DNA of 64,000 bases from Piromyces finnis (Eukaryota > Neocallimastigomycota > Neocallimastigomycetes > Neocallimastigales > Neocallimastigaceae), in the NCBI GenBank assembly GCA_002104945.1, contig MCFH01000012.1, forward strand, positions 186,001-250,000, written 5' to 3'. Below, one piece after another: positions 1-11,932 of the stretch. Within the stretch, counting starts at the first letter, position 1, and every line of letters begins with the position of its first letter. The notes beneath the pieces are model-generated. The model was not told where the DNA came from. It worked only from the letters and a program-made list of their open reading frames with translations, and searched no databases. The position numbers and the translations under genes are program-made.

Positions 1-362
1 TACAGTCCATGTATTATTTATATATTATTTTAATATTAATAATACTATTTATTATATATTTGCTATTAAAAAAATACCAATTTAAAGCTACGCTAAAGTT
101 ATTAAACTAATTTAATTAAATAAAAACTTTTTAAGATTTAATTTGAAAATTTAAAATATTTAAATTTAATTATCCATTAATTTAAATATTTATCCAAATT
201 TCATTTACTAACCTTGATATTTTAAAATTAATTATTATTTAATTATTTCATAAAATTTATTGAATAAAATTTATAAATAATTTCCATTAAAATATCAAGA
301 TTTTATTTATCAATTATTAATTAATTATTAAATAATTTAAAGATATATCTTATATCTTTACA
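1..362 (-). repeat. Partial family III LTR, cut by the window edge
   Basis: The segment ends in TATATCTTTACA and is the reverse complement of the first half of the LTR at 4567-5293, with the same order of AT-rich blocks and the same TACATGGACTGTA motif. The rest lies left of the window. It has many substitutions relative to the other copies, so it is old. No coding sequence is seen. Confidence 0.8.
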
Positions 363-420
363 ATAATTTAATTAATAAAATTTAAAGAGATAAAACATTA
401 ATCATAAAATAATTACTAAA

Positions 421-505
421 TTACTTTTGCTGGAAACAGTATGAATCGAACCTACGATAGTTTGACTCTTAGTATCTTACAACTAGGTCAAGTTTCTAAA
501 TTTAA
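421..505 (-). other. tRNA-like sequence, probably remnant of a family I-type LTR
   Basis: Read on the minus strand, this contains a D-arm-like block (CCTAG, ten bases, CTAAG), a small hairpin (AGT-CAA-ACT) and a strong B-box match (GGTTCGATTC). The acceptor-like ends GAAAC and GTTTC pair over five bases. The order matches the tRNA-like block near the start of family I LTRs (for example 31805-31870). It is therefore more likely a decayed LTR end than a working tRNA gene, because no convincing anticodon arm can be drawn. The solo LTR at 511 lies just beyond it. Confidence 0.45.
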
Positions 506-510
506 TAATA

Positions 511-997
511 TGTAAGAAATATTTGCGGCCATAAATTTGCCCACAAATATTTCAATTGAAACCATATATTCTGGTTATCATTTATTGACCAGAATTATGC
601 ATAATCATATATTAATGGTTATTAATTAAATAGAAAGTTTATTTGCTTTACCCATTCAAGTGGTAAAGGAAATAAACTAGTATAGTTAAATAGTATAGTG
701 TAAACAAGTGCTAAATACTTTAGCGTTAGTATTAAAGTTAATAACTATAATAATAAATAATGTATAATAATTATAACTACTAAATAAAAGGTATAATTAT
801 AAATATTATTATGAAATAAATTTACTTAAATAATTATTTTTTTGTTTATATCTATTTTTGTGTTATAATATTTATTTTAGTTCTTTTATTATTTTTTATA
901 AAACTTTATTTAGTTATTAGCTCGTATAGAGAGGTAATAACTAACTTAATTAACTTATTTAATAACTTATTAACTACTTTATAATAAACCTTTTATA
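511..997 (+). repeat. Solo LTR, family II (same family as E5)
   Basis: It begins TGTAAGAAATATTTG and runs collinear with the reverse complement of the E5 LTRs, with many scattered differences. The right end reads ...AACCTTTTATA, so the terminal CA has become TA. Perfect 5-bp target duplications (taata) lie at 506-510 and 998-1002, which shows one insertion followed by LTR-LTR recombination. It is clearly older than E5. Confidence 0.88.
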
Positions 998-1002
998 TAA
1001 TA

Positions 1003-1364
1003 AATGATAAAGAATGAATGTAAAATATTCTATACTACAATTCAGGTTTGTATACACTTTATTAACTAAACTCAAACTATAAATTATTTTTAATTATTAA
1101 ACTTTATTTATTAAACTATTTTAAACTAAGCTAAACTGAACAACCGTTGATTACTTTACCGTGAAGGTTATTTTACCAGAGCCCTCACTAGGTAATAAAT
1201 TTAATTATTTTAAACTAAAACTAACTAAACTAATTATTAACTAATGTTAATTTATCTATACTAAATTAACCTATACGATTTTCCAACTATCGTTTCAAAA
1301 ATTGAGAAATTTTCCTTATTTATACTTTTTAAATAAATTGAATTAATTCTAATATACATGTTTT
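1003..1364. other. AT-rich spacer, nothing recognised
   Basis: No open reading frame of useful length, no LTR end and no tRNA were found. A slightly more GC-rich patch at about 1140-1195 has no identifiable function. Confidence 0.4.
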
Positions 1365-2258
1365 TGTAAAGTGGGCTAGAATTGGTATGTAACTTTGTCA
1401 GAATGTTTTATATAATATAACTTAATTTACCAATAAAATATTAAACTTATTTATTATTAAATCTTTTCTCAGAACTTATTAAAGAATTTAAATAATACTA
1501 ATTTAAAAATTAAATAGGTTTTTATATTTAAAATAAGAATTTTAATATAATTTAATTATGAAATTTGTTTATTAATTATTTATTTATTAAGATAATATTT
1601 ATTAAGTTATATTATAATTAATAATTAATAATTAATAATCTTACAAAGAATTTCAAAATTGATTTCAATTCTTTGTTTAAATATTTTTTTCTTACATATA
1701 ATAAAATTACATTGATATTAATATTGATATTAATAATAAAGATAAAAATAAAATAATTTTAAATTAAAATATTAATAATTGATATTGATATTAATAATAT
1801 GAATTCATATGATAGATCTTAAGATTAATCTTTTAAATTACTTTTAAAATAAAAGTATTGTTTTAACCATTTTAAATTGTAAATATTTAATATTATAAAT
1901 TGAGAATAACAATTGATACTAATTATATATTCTCATGATTAATTAATTAATAATTATAACTAATGATTTTTGATCTAAAGGCTTTTTTTGGTTTGATTAT
2001 GATTGAGGTTATTAATCAAAATTATTTGAAAAATTATTAATTAATTTTTATAATTGATTAGGTTTGTAATCAAGAATATTTATTATCTAACCTTATTTAA
2101 TAATAATGGAGAATTTTTAAATTAGTATTATTTAAATTCTTTAATAAGTTCTGAGAAAAGATTTAATAATAAATAAGTTTAATATTTTATTGGTAAATTA
2201 AGTTATATTATATAAAACATTCTGACAAAGTTACATACCAATCCTAGCCCACTTTACA
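1365..2258. mobile_element. Foldback element with 147-bp terminal inverted repeats
   Basis: The left arm (1365-1511) begins TGTAAAGTGGGCTAG. The right arm (2112-2258) is its reverse complement with a single visible mismatch, at the tenth-from-GGG region (aatt versus gatt). The roughly 600-bp centre is AT-rich and non-coding. No convincing target-site duplication flanks it, so the class (foldback MITE, or two LTR-like pieces head to head) is open. Near-identity of the arms argues for recent origin or arm-to-arm conversion. Confidence 0.8.
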
Positions 2259-2570
2259 ATATTAATAATAAAAATTGTTTTCTATATATATATATTTTAA
2301 AAATATAATTATTATTGAAGATTTATACGAAAAATTAACAATAAAATATTATTATTAATGTAATTAAATAAAGAAACTCAATATTATTTATTTATAAATA
2401 AAAATTATAAAAAGTAAAATATATATATTTTTAAATTGTAATTTTTAAATTTAAATTTTTTATTTAATTTTATTATTATTATTAATTATTTATTTTATAT
2501 ATCTTGATAATTAAAAAGGTAAAAAAATAACTAGTATATAGATAAGAAAGAAAAAGAAAAGAGAAAAAAA
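2259..2570. other. AT-rich spacer, nothing recognised
   Basis: This holds only A/T tracts and a short TA repeat (about 2285-2300). It separates the foldback element from the 3' end of the helicase remnant. Confidence 0.4.
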
Positions 2571-3912
2571 TTATAAAATAGCAATTAGGTCATATTTAAA
2601 TAAATATTCTATCCAAACATCAATAATATTATATCTTGTTGTTTTAATTAAATTTGGTATAGAAGAAATTAAAGTATATATTAAAAATGCTTGTTTTGGT
2701 CTCGTACAACAATATTCATTAATATTATTGTTAGTTACGGTATTTACTATGTATTCTATTAAATCGATATTTTCATTTGTATTATTTTCGAATAAATCTG
2801 TAATGTCCGAAAAAGAAATATTTTTATAATTTTTTAGCAAAGGCAATTCACATTCAATATTATCGAAACATACAGAGTATATTAACACTTCTATTAATTC
2901 TTTTTTATCATAAAAATTATTTATATTTCTACCACGATTTATATTTCGAAGATTATTCGAATCTTTATTGTTTTTTGAGTAAAGATTTAAATTATTGCAC
3001 AAGTCGCGATAACGAAGAGTAAAATCATTACATAATACATAAATATATTTCAGACGATTATTAATCCGTTTACTTGTTTCTTCATCGTAATGTTTTTTAA
3101 ATACAGAAGATAAGTTTTTCAATTTTTTATCCTTCAATAAAGTCCAATTATTAAATTTACCATCACTATAAATTATCATTTTGGTAAAATCATTAACAGA
3201 ACGTTTTTTGTTACTGGCATAGGAAGTGTTTTTAATACTAGAAAAATAGGAGATATAGAACAATCCTTCGTACTCTAGCCAATAAGGACTGAATAGATAT
3301 AATATTTTTTAAGTTTAATTTAAAACCATACTTTAAAATTTCGAGAATTTCTGTATATAAGAGCTTAGAAATGATGTTATAAAATTCATTCATTAAATTA
3401 GTTTCTAAAAGATCTTCCATATGTTTTATGTAATTTACAGTTTTTTCACCTCTGATTTTTAATAAAGGATAATGATTTTGGGTAGCATTTTGAGAATTAC
3501 ATTCAATATTTTTATTTTTATAATCTTTTAATGAATCATTTGGCATATATAAGTTAGAAAATAAGTCAATGGACATGTTGGTTTCAACTATATTTGTAGT
3601 ATTTTTGTTGTCATTACCACAACAATGAATATTTGATGCTGTATCAAGATAAAATAGTCCGCATGAGTATTCTAAAATTTTTTCATTGATAATAACATTT
3701 TTAGTTTTAATAATATCAATAATTTTATTTAGCATAAATTTATTTACCGTGGATACTTTTTTTCAAAAATCTTTAAGGCTTATATAATCACATAAATTGA
3801 ATACGTTTTTAAATTCATTACATACTATTGAAAGGTACTTTGATAAATTTTCATCTAGATAATTTTTAGAATATTGAAAACTGTCTATGGTGTCGGTGTC
3901 GGGGTTAATATC
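2571..3912 (-). pseudogene. C-terminal region of a giant-virus-type SF2 helicase (downstream of motif VI)
   Basis: This is the continuation of the helicase fragment at 5851-6230, separated from it by an LTR composite. The target duplication atatc lies at 3908-3912 and 5851-5855, and removing insertion plus duplication keeps one reading frame. The segment encodes about 440 residues rich in Asn, Ile and Lys, with no recognisable motif. It is broken by an in-frame TGA at 3763-3765 and a frameshift near 3260-3290. Assignment to the helicase rests on continuity, not on homology that I recognise. Poxvirus D6/D11-type helicases do have long C-terminal regions of low conservation. All breaks point to relaxed constraint. 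Confidence 0.6.
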
Positions 3913-5850
3913 TGTAAAAGTATAAAATTTAAAACAGATTTTATACTTAACAAAACAATTTTTATTAACACAAAAAATAAAAAAATAAAACATTAAATTT
4001 TTATTTTAAAAAAAAACATTTTTATTTAAACTCTTAAAAATATTATTAACTATATAATAGTTAATAATTAAAAAATTGAAAATAACAATTACATCGATTT
4101 AATAAACAAAAATTACATGTATTTATATTTTTTCATAATTATATTCTAATATATTATTCTATTTAAATAAACATATATTTAATATAAAATAAACAACACT
4201 AATCTAATTAAATAATAAAATAACAAAACTAAACTAAAACTAATTCATTATACTTTTAATTCAACTTGAGTAAACTCAAAATTGAATAAAGCCCATGTAT
4301 TATTTATAAATTAATTTAATATTATCAATATGTAAAAGTATAAAATTTAAAACAGATTTTATACTTAAAACAAAACAATTTTTATTAACACAAAAATAAA
4401 AAAATAAAACATTAAATTTTTATTTTAAGAAAACATTTTATTTAAACTCTTAAAAATATTATTAACTATATAATAGTTAATAATTAAAAAATTGAAAATA
4501 ACAATTACATCGATTTAATAAACAAAAATTACATGTATTTATATTTTTTCATAATTATATTCTAATTGTAAAGATATAAAGTATATCTTTAAATTATTTA
4601 ATAATTAATTAATAATTATTGAATAATAATTTTGATATTTTAATGAAAAAATTGTTTATAAAATTTATTGTATAAATTTTATGGAATAATTAAATAAATA
4701 TTAATTTTAAAATATCAAAGTTAGAAATGAAATTTGGATAAATATTTAAATTAATGGATAATTAAATTTAAATATTTTAAATATTCAAATTAAATCTTAA
4801 AAAGTTTTTATTTAATTAAAATTAGTTTAATAACTTTAGCGTAGTTTTAAATTAGCATTTTTAATTATAAATATATAATAAATAGTATTATTAATATTTA
4901 ATTAATATATAGGTAATACATGGACTGTATTCAATTTGCAGTTTACTCAAATTGAATCAAAAGTGTATTTAATTAGTTTTAGTTTAGTTTTATTATTTTA
5001 TTATTTAATTAAATTAGTATTAAATTAGTTTTGTTTATTTTATATTGAATATATGTATAATTAAATAGAATAGTATATTAAAATACAATTTACAAAAAAT
5101 ATAAATACATGTAAATTTTCTTAATTAAAACGATGTAATTGTTATTGACTATTATTTAGTTAATAACTAAATAAAATTAATAAAAGAGATATTTTTTTAA
5201 ATATAATTTATTTTCTTGTTTTTTCTTTATTTTGTGTTGTTGTTTTATTGTAAAAAATTTTATAATCTGTTTTACATTTATAAAACTTTTACACTAATAT
5301 ATTATTCTATTTAAATAAACATATATTTAATATAAAATAAACAAAACTAATTTAATTAAATAATAAAATAACAGAACTAAACTAAACTAATTCATTATAC
5401 TTTTAATTCAATTTGAGTAAACTCAAAATTGAATAAAGCCCATGTATTTTCTATAAATTAATTTAATATTATCAATACTATTCTTAATATATTTCCTATT
5501 GAAATATAAATAAATCTATTTTTAAAACTAAGTTAAAATTATTAAACTATTCTAAATTTAAATAAAAAAGTATAATCTATTCTAAAATTAAATAAAAGTA
5601 TTTAAAAAAATATTTTAATTATTTAAAATATTTGAAATATTTAAATTTAATTAAAATTCTTTTATTCCTTAAATTTAAATATTTATCTTAATTTAAATTT
5701 AACGGAATTATTATAAAATAATTTATTATTAAATTATTCCATAAAACTTATTCAAAAATTTTATAATCAGTTTTACTAAATATTAATTTATTATTTAATA
5801 ATTAATAATTAATTAATAAATAATCTAAAGATATATATTATATCTTTACA
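3913..5850 (-). mobile_element. Internally deleted family III LTR element (truncated LTR plus full LTR)
   Basis: Two minus-oriented LTRs lie directly head to tail. The first (3913-4330) starts TGTAAAAGTATAAAAT and stops mid-sequence. The second (4331-5850) is complete and ends TATCTTTACA, but is interrupted by the solo LTR at 4567-5293. The pair is flanked by the 5-bp duplication atatc (3908-3912, 5851-5855), so it behaves as one insertion that lost its internal region and part of one LTR. It sits inside the viral helicase gene. Confidence 0.82.
4567..5293 (+). repeat. Solo LTR, family III, nested in another family III LTR
   Basis: This 727-bp LTR runs from TGTAAAGATATAAAG to AACTTTTACA, with the perfect duplication ctaat at 4562-4566 and 5294-5298. 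The flanks join into the sequence found uninterrupted at about 23875-23890, which proves nesting. It starts with a terminal palindrome (AAAGATATA, AAG, TATATCTTT). The R-region start gatgtaattgttat lies at about 5134-5147. Confidence 0.88.
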
Positions 5851-6230
5851 ATATCATTGTCAGTATTTGAATTATCGGAATTATTTTTTGATTTCTTTTT
5901 ACAAATTAGTGATTCAATAGAAGCATTTTGTAAAGCTTCATTATACCTGAGTGCTTGATTATACTTTTTTTCACTGATTATATATTTGACATAATCAATA
6001 CTGTAATTTATTGAGTTTTCATATTCGAATTCATAATCATTGTTATAGGCCATGTACAGATAAATATTAACATTTCTTTGGTCTGGAGGTAAAGTATCAT
6101 GAGATCCTACTCTACGAATTCGACCAATAATTTGATTGATTTTTTCATAATTCCAGTGTGGTGTTAGTATATGCAATTGACGAACATTCATAATATCTAC
6201 GCTTTCTGATAAAATATCACTTAGTTGATA
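5851..6230 (-). pseudogene. Giant-virus-type D6/D11-like SF2 helicase, motif V-VI fragment
   Basis: The roughly 125 codons contain the helicase motif V region ending NVRQLHIL, then PHWN, then the motif VI block QIIGRIRR followed by GSH, LPP and R.V.IY. This arrangement is typical of the D6R/D11L (early transcription factor / NPH-I) helicases of nucleocytoplasmic large DNA viruses, which act in virion-associated transcription. Motifs I to IV are missing: the open frame begins at about 6230, exactly where the unrelated ORF at 6221 ends. The 3' part continues at 3912 after the LTR insertion. Cytoplasmic linear plasmids also encode related helicases, but the D5 and RPB2 remnants in this window favour a giant virus. 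Confidence 0.78.
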
Positions 6231-9200
6231 AATTTATTATCTACTTCAATTTTGTTAGAAATCGGTTCATCAAACGCATCAAATACATTAACTTTACTTA
6301 ATAATTCAGTAGTTCCTTTAAAAGACTTATAACTCGAAACTAGTTCATTATACATTTTGTCATCGACTTTTCCTGAAACTTTTATTATTTCGTTTACACT
6401 ATGGCTCATATCTTTTTTTATTGTTTTTACACAACTATTAAATTCTTCTTTGGTATTATAATTAGGATTTTCGTTGTTACTATCAACTTCTTTATATAAC
6501 TTTTTGGCATCATCAATGGATTCGATTTTATCAAATTTTTTACTGCTAATTTTATTATAGTTTGTTGCTACTTTATTTGCATTTTTTAAATTGGTTTGTT
6601 CATAGGTTTCAATATTACTTATACTGTCACTTTTATCTTTAACCTTACTTAAGAAATTATTTATATTTGATAATGTACCTAAATCATTAATATCATCCAC
6701 ATTTCTGAAAAATGATGGTTCATGCTTTATTAATTTATACTTCATATTATTGCAACGCTTTATATCTATTAATTGATATCTTCCGGTGGATTCATCTGTA
6801 AATATAACCATGGCGTCGGATTTAGATTTAACTACATCATTAATTATAACTTCCAAATCTTCTGTCCTAGGTTCGACTACTTCTAAATTGCCAAATCTGT
6901 ATTTTGTAATACCATTGCCATCTTTGTTTACATAATTTTCAACTTTTCCTTTAATGTGTGGGAACTTTTTACGATTCTCTTCAATAATTTTATCTAACCC
7001 TTTATATAATAATTTTACACGTAAATAATTTAATCGATCAGATAATGTCGAGTCATCATTTATATTTATACGTTCTAAAGAATCAAAATTGTCAGATTTA
7101 CTTACTGCTATTGATATGACTTCATCGTAATTGTTTATCAAGTCAATTAAATGAAGGGCTTCTTCATTATGACCTTCTGGTTGCTCGTAGTTATTGAAAC
7201 GTTCTATTTTTTCTTTTATTTTAGAAGCAATATCCTTAATCTCGTTAGTCATCTCATCTGAAATATTATTTTCAGAACTACCATCAATATCATTTATGAG
7301 TTTACTCTTTATACTATCGAAATATTCTTTAACATATAAATTCTCGGAATTATTTATTATAAAGTCTTTTACATCATCCAAGTTTTTAATGACGTGGTTT
7401 AAATTAAGCTTATTGGTCAACTCAACGTTTGATTTATTTAAATCTTTGGTTTTAATTCTGTGTTTCTCGATTAATCCTCTTATTTCTGAATCTCCTTCCG
7501 AATAGACTTCTTCAAACTTTTCGACTAAACTATCCTTCAATTTATAAACCATTTCTGAATTATTTACGTATTCCGGATCGGCATTACTGTAGTTTTCTTT
7601 ATCAAATATACTTTCTAAATAATCAATTTTGTGATATAAATTTATTAAATAATTCCTAATTTCATTATCTTCTTTGTCCACATCATTTATATTTTTAAAT
7701 ATTTCTAATATCTGCTTAAATTCTTCAGTCCTATCAGCATCGTCAATACTATTTTTATCAAAATTGTGAATCATTAATGAATTATCAATGACATTGTCAC
7801 TAACATTAATTAAGTTGTATACATCTCCCAAAATACTAAGTAATATTTCATCAGCATATAATGATTGAGATTCAATATCAGGTTTAATAATTGCGTTTAT
7901 TTTATAATTGTTTATTTCTAATTCACCATATCTACCTTTATACACTTCAAGAGCTTTGTTAAATAAATATTCCATTTCGTGCAATTTCTCTTCATTAATA
8001 TTAATCAGCGACTTGTCTTCTGAATACTCCGACTTTGAATATTTGTAATGGTACCCATTGACAGTTTCATAAAGTCCTTTAATAAACTTTTTACTTTCTT
8101 CTTCACTCATTTCATTAATGTGATCTTGAAAACTGTTCACGCTTATTTCTAAGACATTAACTATCGATTCAGCATTCTTACACAATTGTTAGGCTCGGAA
8201 ATATCGTTATTTTCGAAAGCAATCAATATATTTTCGGGATCGTACATTTTAACTATACTTAATGTTGAATGTAATGACTTTTCAACATTATAATTTCGGG
8301 ATATCGTCATCGAAATTGAACAACTACCACCTGTTGCTCTTTTTCTCAACTTACTAATACCACATTGATTAATTTGCGCATTACTTATTTGATTAATCGA
8401 ATTATGCAATTTAACAGTATCAACAAGATCATTAAAATTACCATTTAACTCTTCGTTACTATCAAAATGAAGCAATCCTTTATACGAAGGATATTTCAAT
8501 TTTTCTAAGATGATTTTGTTATAATTATCAATTACAAAAAATTCTTCTAATGTTAATTTATTGGAACCCTCGTCAATCGTTTCTAAATCAATGTTTCTAT
8601 TTACCAGCAAATTATTGGTAATTTCATTCATGGATAAATTATTTGGGTCTGTTTCACTACATATGATGTTAGTATTTCCATCCTTATTATCTGCTAGCAT
8701 GGCATGGAAAACTCTAGCGTCAATAACATTAAGGCAAAATTTACTATCAAGGTTTTCACCGTACTTATCTTGAATAATGGTATCTTTGGAAACATCATCA
8801 GCACTTAAACTATAGTCTTCCGGATTTAAAATCGTTCCATCAGATAATTTAAATTTAATAACACATTCAGCAAAAAGATCTATACCTGTTTTTATTACGT
8901 ATTGATCATCAAAATCAAAGTCTTTGTTATATATATCACTATTAATTTTCATTAAGTTTATTAATTTATAACTCATTTCATTATACTCATTATCACTATT
9001 AATTTCGTAAATATAATCATCAACATTACTTAATGTAAATGCATGTATGGTCTTCTCGGAAATATCATCATTTATAATAAAGGAATAATTATTTATTATA
9101 TTACCGTCATTATCTGTATTTTCATGAGTAATAACATTGAAAGAAATTTTTTTATTGTTAATATCGTTAAAATTATTATTGTTATTATTATCACTATTAC

Positions 9201-9455
9201 TATCTTCATGCCAATTTGTAAAATGTTGCTTACAAAGTGGTGATTTAATACAACCAATTGCTATTACTTTAAATAAATCATCATTTATATTAGCATTTCT
9301 ACTATCATCTAAATCATTTGCATCTTTGATACTCCATTGATTTTTAATATTTGTATTTAATAAATCAAATGAATTTATATCAGTTTCTTCATCAATATTA
9401 TTATTACTTATGAATCCTATAAACATATTATCAAAATCGGTATTTGATGATAAAT
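6221..9455 (-). pseudogene. Giant secreted Asn/Asp-rich protein, C-terminal portion
   Basis: This is the downstream part of the gene that starts at 18384, separated from the upstream part by retrotransposon E1. The first ORF (9455-8161) has about 430 gene-derived residues; 24 extra residues at its apparent N-terminus are read from the E1 LTR. The second ORF (8185-6221) has 654 residues, and the two are joined by a frameshift near 8175. The protein is hydrophilic, rich in Asn, Asp, Glu, Ser and Lys, and carries a CGIS...RKR stretch at about 8320-8365 that could be a dibasic cleavage site. I do not recognise a domain. The last codon (TAA, 6221-6223) abuts the truncated helicase. Removal of E1 and one target copy leaves the frame open across the join. 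Confidence 0.7.
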
Positions 9456-9881
9456 TGTAAAGAAATGTGTCTTTAACAATAAAACAAATTATAATATTTA
9501 CTAAATAACTTAGTAATATTAACACTTTAAAATATTCTGTAAATTATTAATTTATAAAAATATCATTAAAAACACATAGAATTTAACTTAATAAGTTAGT
9601 GTTTAATAATATAATTATTTATTAATAAAATCTCGATTCTTTAAAATATTTGGAAAATTCACTCGTATTTATACTAAAAATTTTTTAAATTAATTTATAA
9701 AATTTTTTCAACTTAAAATTCTTAACCAATCAATAATCTTCATATAAAATAAAATTTAAAAATAAAATAAAATCATAATTTTTAAAATAGTATCTATGAG
9801 GTCTTGAACTAGTGTCATTCAGACTCAAAGTCTTAGCTACTAACCACTAAGACAATTTAGTTATTTCTAGTATTCGTTACA
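9456..9881 (-). repeat. E1 3' LTR
   Basis: The LTR is 426 bp with TGTAA...TTACA ends. On the minus strand it starts with the family I tRNA-like block and contains a TATAAATA box upstream of GAGATTTTAT, the inferred RNA start. Minus-strand transcription through it gave spurious extra codons to the neighbouring ORF at 9525. Confidence 0.93.
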
Positions 9882-10198
9882 TGATCCTCCTCCAGGATTC
9901 GGATACCAGACGAATCTAGAATTTTAATATTTAAATATATATATCTTTCTTTTTAATAAACTAAACTAAGGAGTGAATTTTCTTAATTATAAAAAATACA
10001 TTTAATATAATAAAATACATTTTTTTTTTTTTTTTTTAATATTACTAAAGTTAAAAATAAAATATTGATAAATTTGATATTAATAAATTGTTTAATAATA
10101 AAATTGATATTGATAATGATATTAATAAGTTTTGATAATAATAATAATTGTGATTTTAATATTAATAATAAATATAATTTGAATTTTTTAACTATTTT
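9882..10198 (-). other. E1 3' untranslated region and polypurine tract
   Basis: No gene is present. The minus strand reads CTGGAGGAGGATCA directly before the 3' LTR (about 9882-9895), a typical plus-strand primer tract. The rest is AT-rich with a poly-T run at 10019-10038. Confidence 0.75.
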
Positions 10199-11932
10199 TT
10201 ATTTCTTTCCATTAAATTTTTTAAGTAGCTCCTTGCAATTTAGATTTTCTTCAGGCTCCCACGAAGCTTCATTGATTGAATACCCTTTCCATTTAATTAG
10301 GTATTGTATTTTTCCGTAATGTCTTCTTTTATCCAGAATTTCTTCAACTTCGTATTCTTCTTCATTGTCAACGGTAATAGGTGGCGGTGGTGGTTGAGAT
10401 CTTCCAAATTTATCTTCGACATATTTCTCGAGATTGGATACATGAATAACTGGATGAATCTTAATAGATTTTGGGAGACTTAATTTAAATGTAACATTTG
10501 ATATTTTTTCCAAGATTTTGTATGGGCCGAGTTTTCTTGGCTTAAATTTTTTATTTCCTTTGTGGATAATTAAAGAACTATCCAGCCAAACTTTGTCACC
10601 AACTTTAAAATTCGGAGCTTCTTTTCTAAGTTTGTCAGCATGCTTCTTCTGGGTTTCCATGGCAGATTTTAAATTTTCTTTTAAGGTATTAATTAAAGTT
10701 TTAAAATCTCTTGTAAACTCTTCTGCTCTTGGGACTTTAGATAAGTCTGGAATAACTGGTGAATATTTTGGATGAAAGCCGTAATTCAAAAAGAATGGAG
10801 AAAATTTGGATGATTCTTGAACCACGTTGTTATAACTAAATTCTGCAAGACTAAGAAAACTTTTCCAATTTGAACCTTTATAATTTGAGAAACATCTTAA
10901 ATATTGTTCTATAACGGAGTTCACCCTCTCCGTCTGACCGTTTGATTGATGATGAAATGGAGTAGACAACTTAAGTTCAATGCCAAGGGAGGAACAGATG
11001 GATTGGAAGAATTTAGAGGTAAATTGAGAACCTCTATCCGAGACAATAGATTCAGGTAGGCCATGAAGACGGAAAATATTATCAATAAATGCTGTGGCTG
11101 TTTCGGCGGCGGAAGGAATACTTTTGAACGGAATGAGATGAACCATTTTTGTAAGACGATCAACAACAACAAGAATGCAAGTGAAACCAGAAGATGAAGG
11201 CAAATCTGTAATGAAATCCATTGAAATGGATGACCAAGGACGCTCAGCAATATCAAGAGGATTCAGAAGACCATAAGGTTTATGACGAAAGGTTTTTGAA
11301 CGACAACAAACTTCACAAGAACGAACGTAGTCTTTAACATCAGAAGAAATAGAAGGCCACCAGAAGTCTCTAGCAATAAGAGAAGATGTTTTCTTTATTC
11401 CGAAATGACCAGCTGAAGGAGAGTCGTGACAGAGTTTAAGAATTGAAAGACGACAATTTGGAGGAACATAGATTCTGTCAGTAAAAAGGAGAAAACTATT
11501 GCTTAAGGAAAATTTGTCAATTTGAGGGTGAGGTATTGGAGGTTTCCTACAATCAAGATATTCACAGATTTTATTATAAAAGTCATCATTTATATATTCG
11601 GAAAGAAAAGAATCACTAATGGACGAAACAGAAGTCACAATGGCACAAAAGTTTTCAGGGCGAAGAACATTAAAAGGAACATCAGAAGAGGAATTCGAAT
11701 TGATAGCATAATCAGGACGACGAGATAGAGCATCAGGCTTACCGTTAGAAGAACCAGAACGATAAATAATAACAAAGTTAAATTCAGAGAGAAACAAAGC
11801 CCAGCGAACAAGACGTTGAGACATTTTTTCAGGTTTCTTTTGATAGAGTAAATTTCGATGATCCGAGTAAATCTTAAAAGTAGAAGAAGAGCCTTTAAGT
11901 AGATGACGCCATGTTTCAAGAGATGACGCCAT
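10199..11932 (-). CDS. E1 pol part 2: RNase H C-terminus, integrase, chromodomain
   Basis: The 577-residue product carries, in order, the end of RNase H (YSDHRNL), the integrase zinc-binding HHCC region (HDSPSAGH then CEVCC), the DDE core ([24 protein letters not shown], all three acidic residues present), an integrase C-terminal domain (KLGPYKIL) and a C-terminal chromodomain (YEVEEIL...IKWKGY...WEP). Chromodomains guide integration by binding modified histones. The frame is separated from the upstream ORF by a 20-bp tandem duplication at 11899-11938 that also supplies this ORF's apparent ATG. Without the duplication the two ORFs would be one polyprotein. Compared with E2 it has KG instead of KE in the chromodomain. 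Confidence 0.93.
   Translation of the reverse strand: MASSLETWRHLLKGSSSTFKIYSDHRNLLYQKKPEKMSQRLVRWALFLSEFNFVIIYRSGSSNGKPDALSRRPDYAINSNSSSDVPFNVLRPENFCAIVTSVSSISDSFLSEYINDDFYNKICEYLDCRKPPIPHPQIDKFSLSNSFLLFTDRIYVPPNCRLSILKLCHDSPSAGHFGIKKTSSLIARDFWWPSISSDVKDYVRSCEVCCRSKTFRHKPYGLLNPLDIAERPWSSISMDFITDLPSSSGFTCILVVVDRLTKMVHLIPFKSIPSAAETATAFIDNIFRLHGLPESIVSDRGSQFTSKFFQSICSSLGIELKLSTPFHHQSNGQTERVNSVIEQYLRCFSNYKGSNWKSFLSLAEFSYNNVVQESSKFSPFFLNYGFHPKYSPVIPDLSKVPRAEEFTRDFKTLINTLKENLKSAMETQKKHADKLRKEAPNFKVGDKVWLDSSLIIHKGNKKFKPRKLGPYKILEKISNVTFKLSLPKSIKIHPVIHVSNLEKYVEDKFGRSQPPPPPITVDNEEEYEVEEILDKRRHYGKIQYLIKWKGYSINEASWEPEENLNCKELLKKFNGKK

Noticed and set aside
421-505. Functional tRNA gene
   Set aside because: B-box and acceptor-like pairing are present, but the anticodon arm does not fold and the first and seventh acceptor pairs mismatch. 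Similarity to family I LTR ends is a better explanation.
8561-9340. Plus-strand ORFs of 66-103 codons opposite the giant secreted gene and similar ones elsewhere
   Set aside because: They lie antisense to longer coding sequence, have no recognisable motif, and their Leu/Ile/Ser-rich composition is what the complement of Asn/Asp/Lys-rich coding DNA gives.
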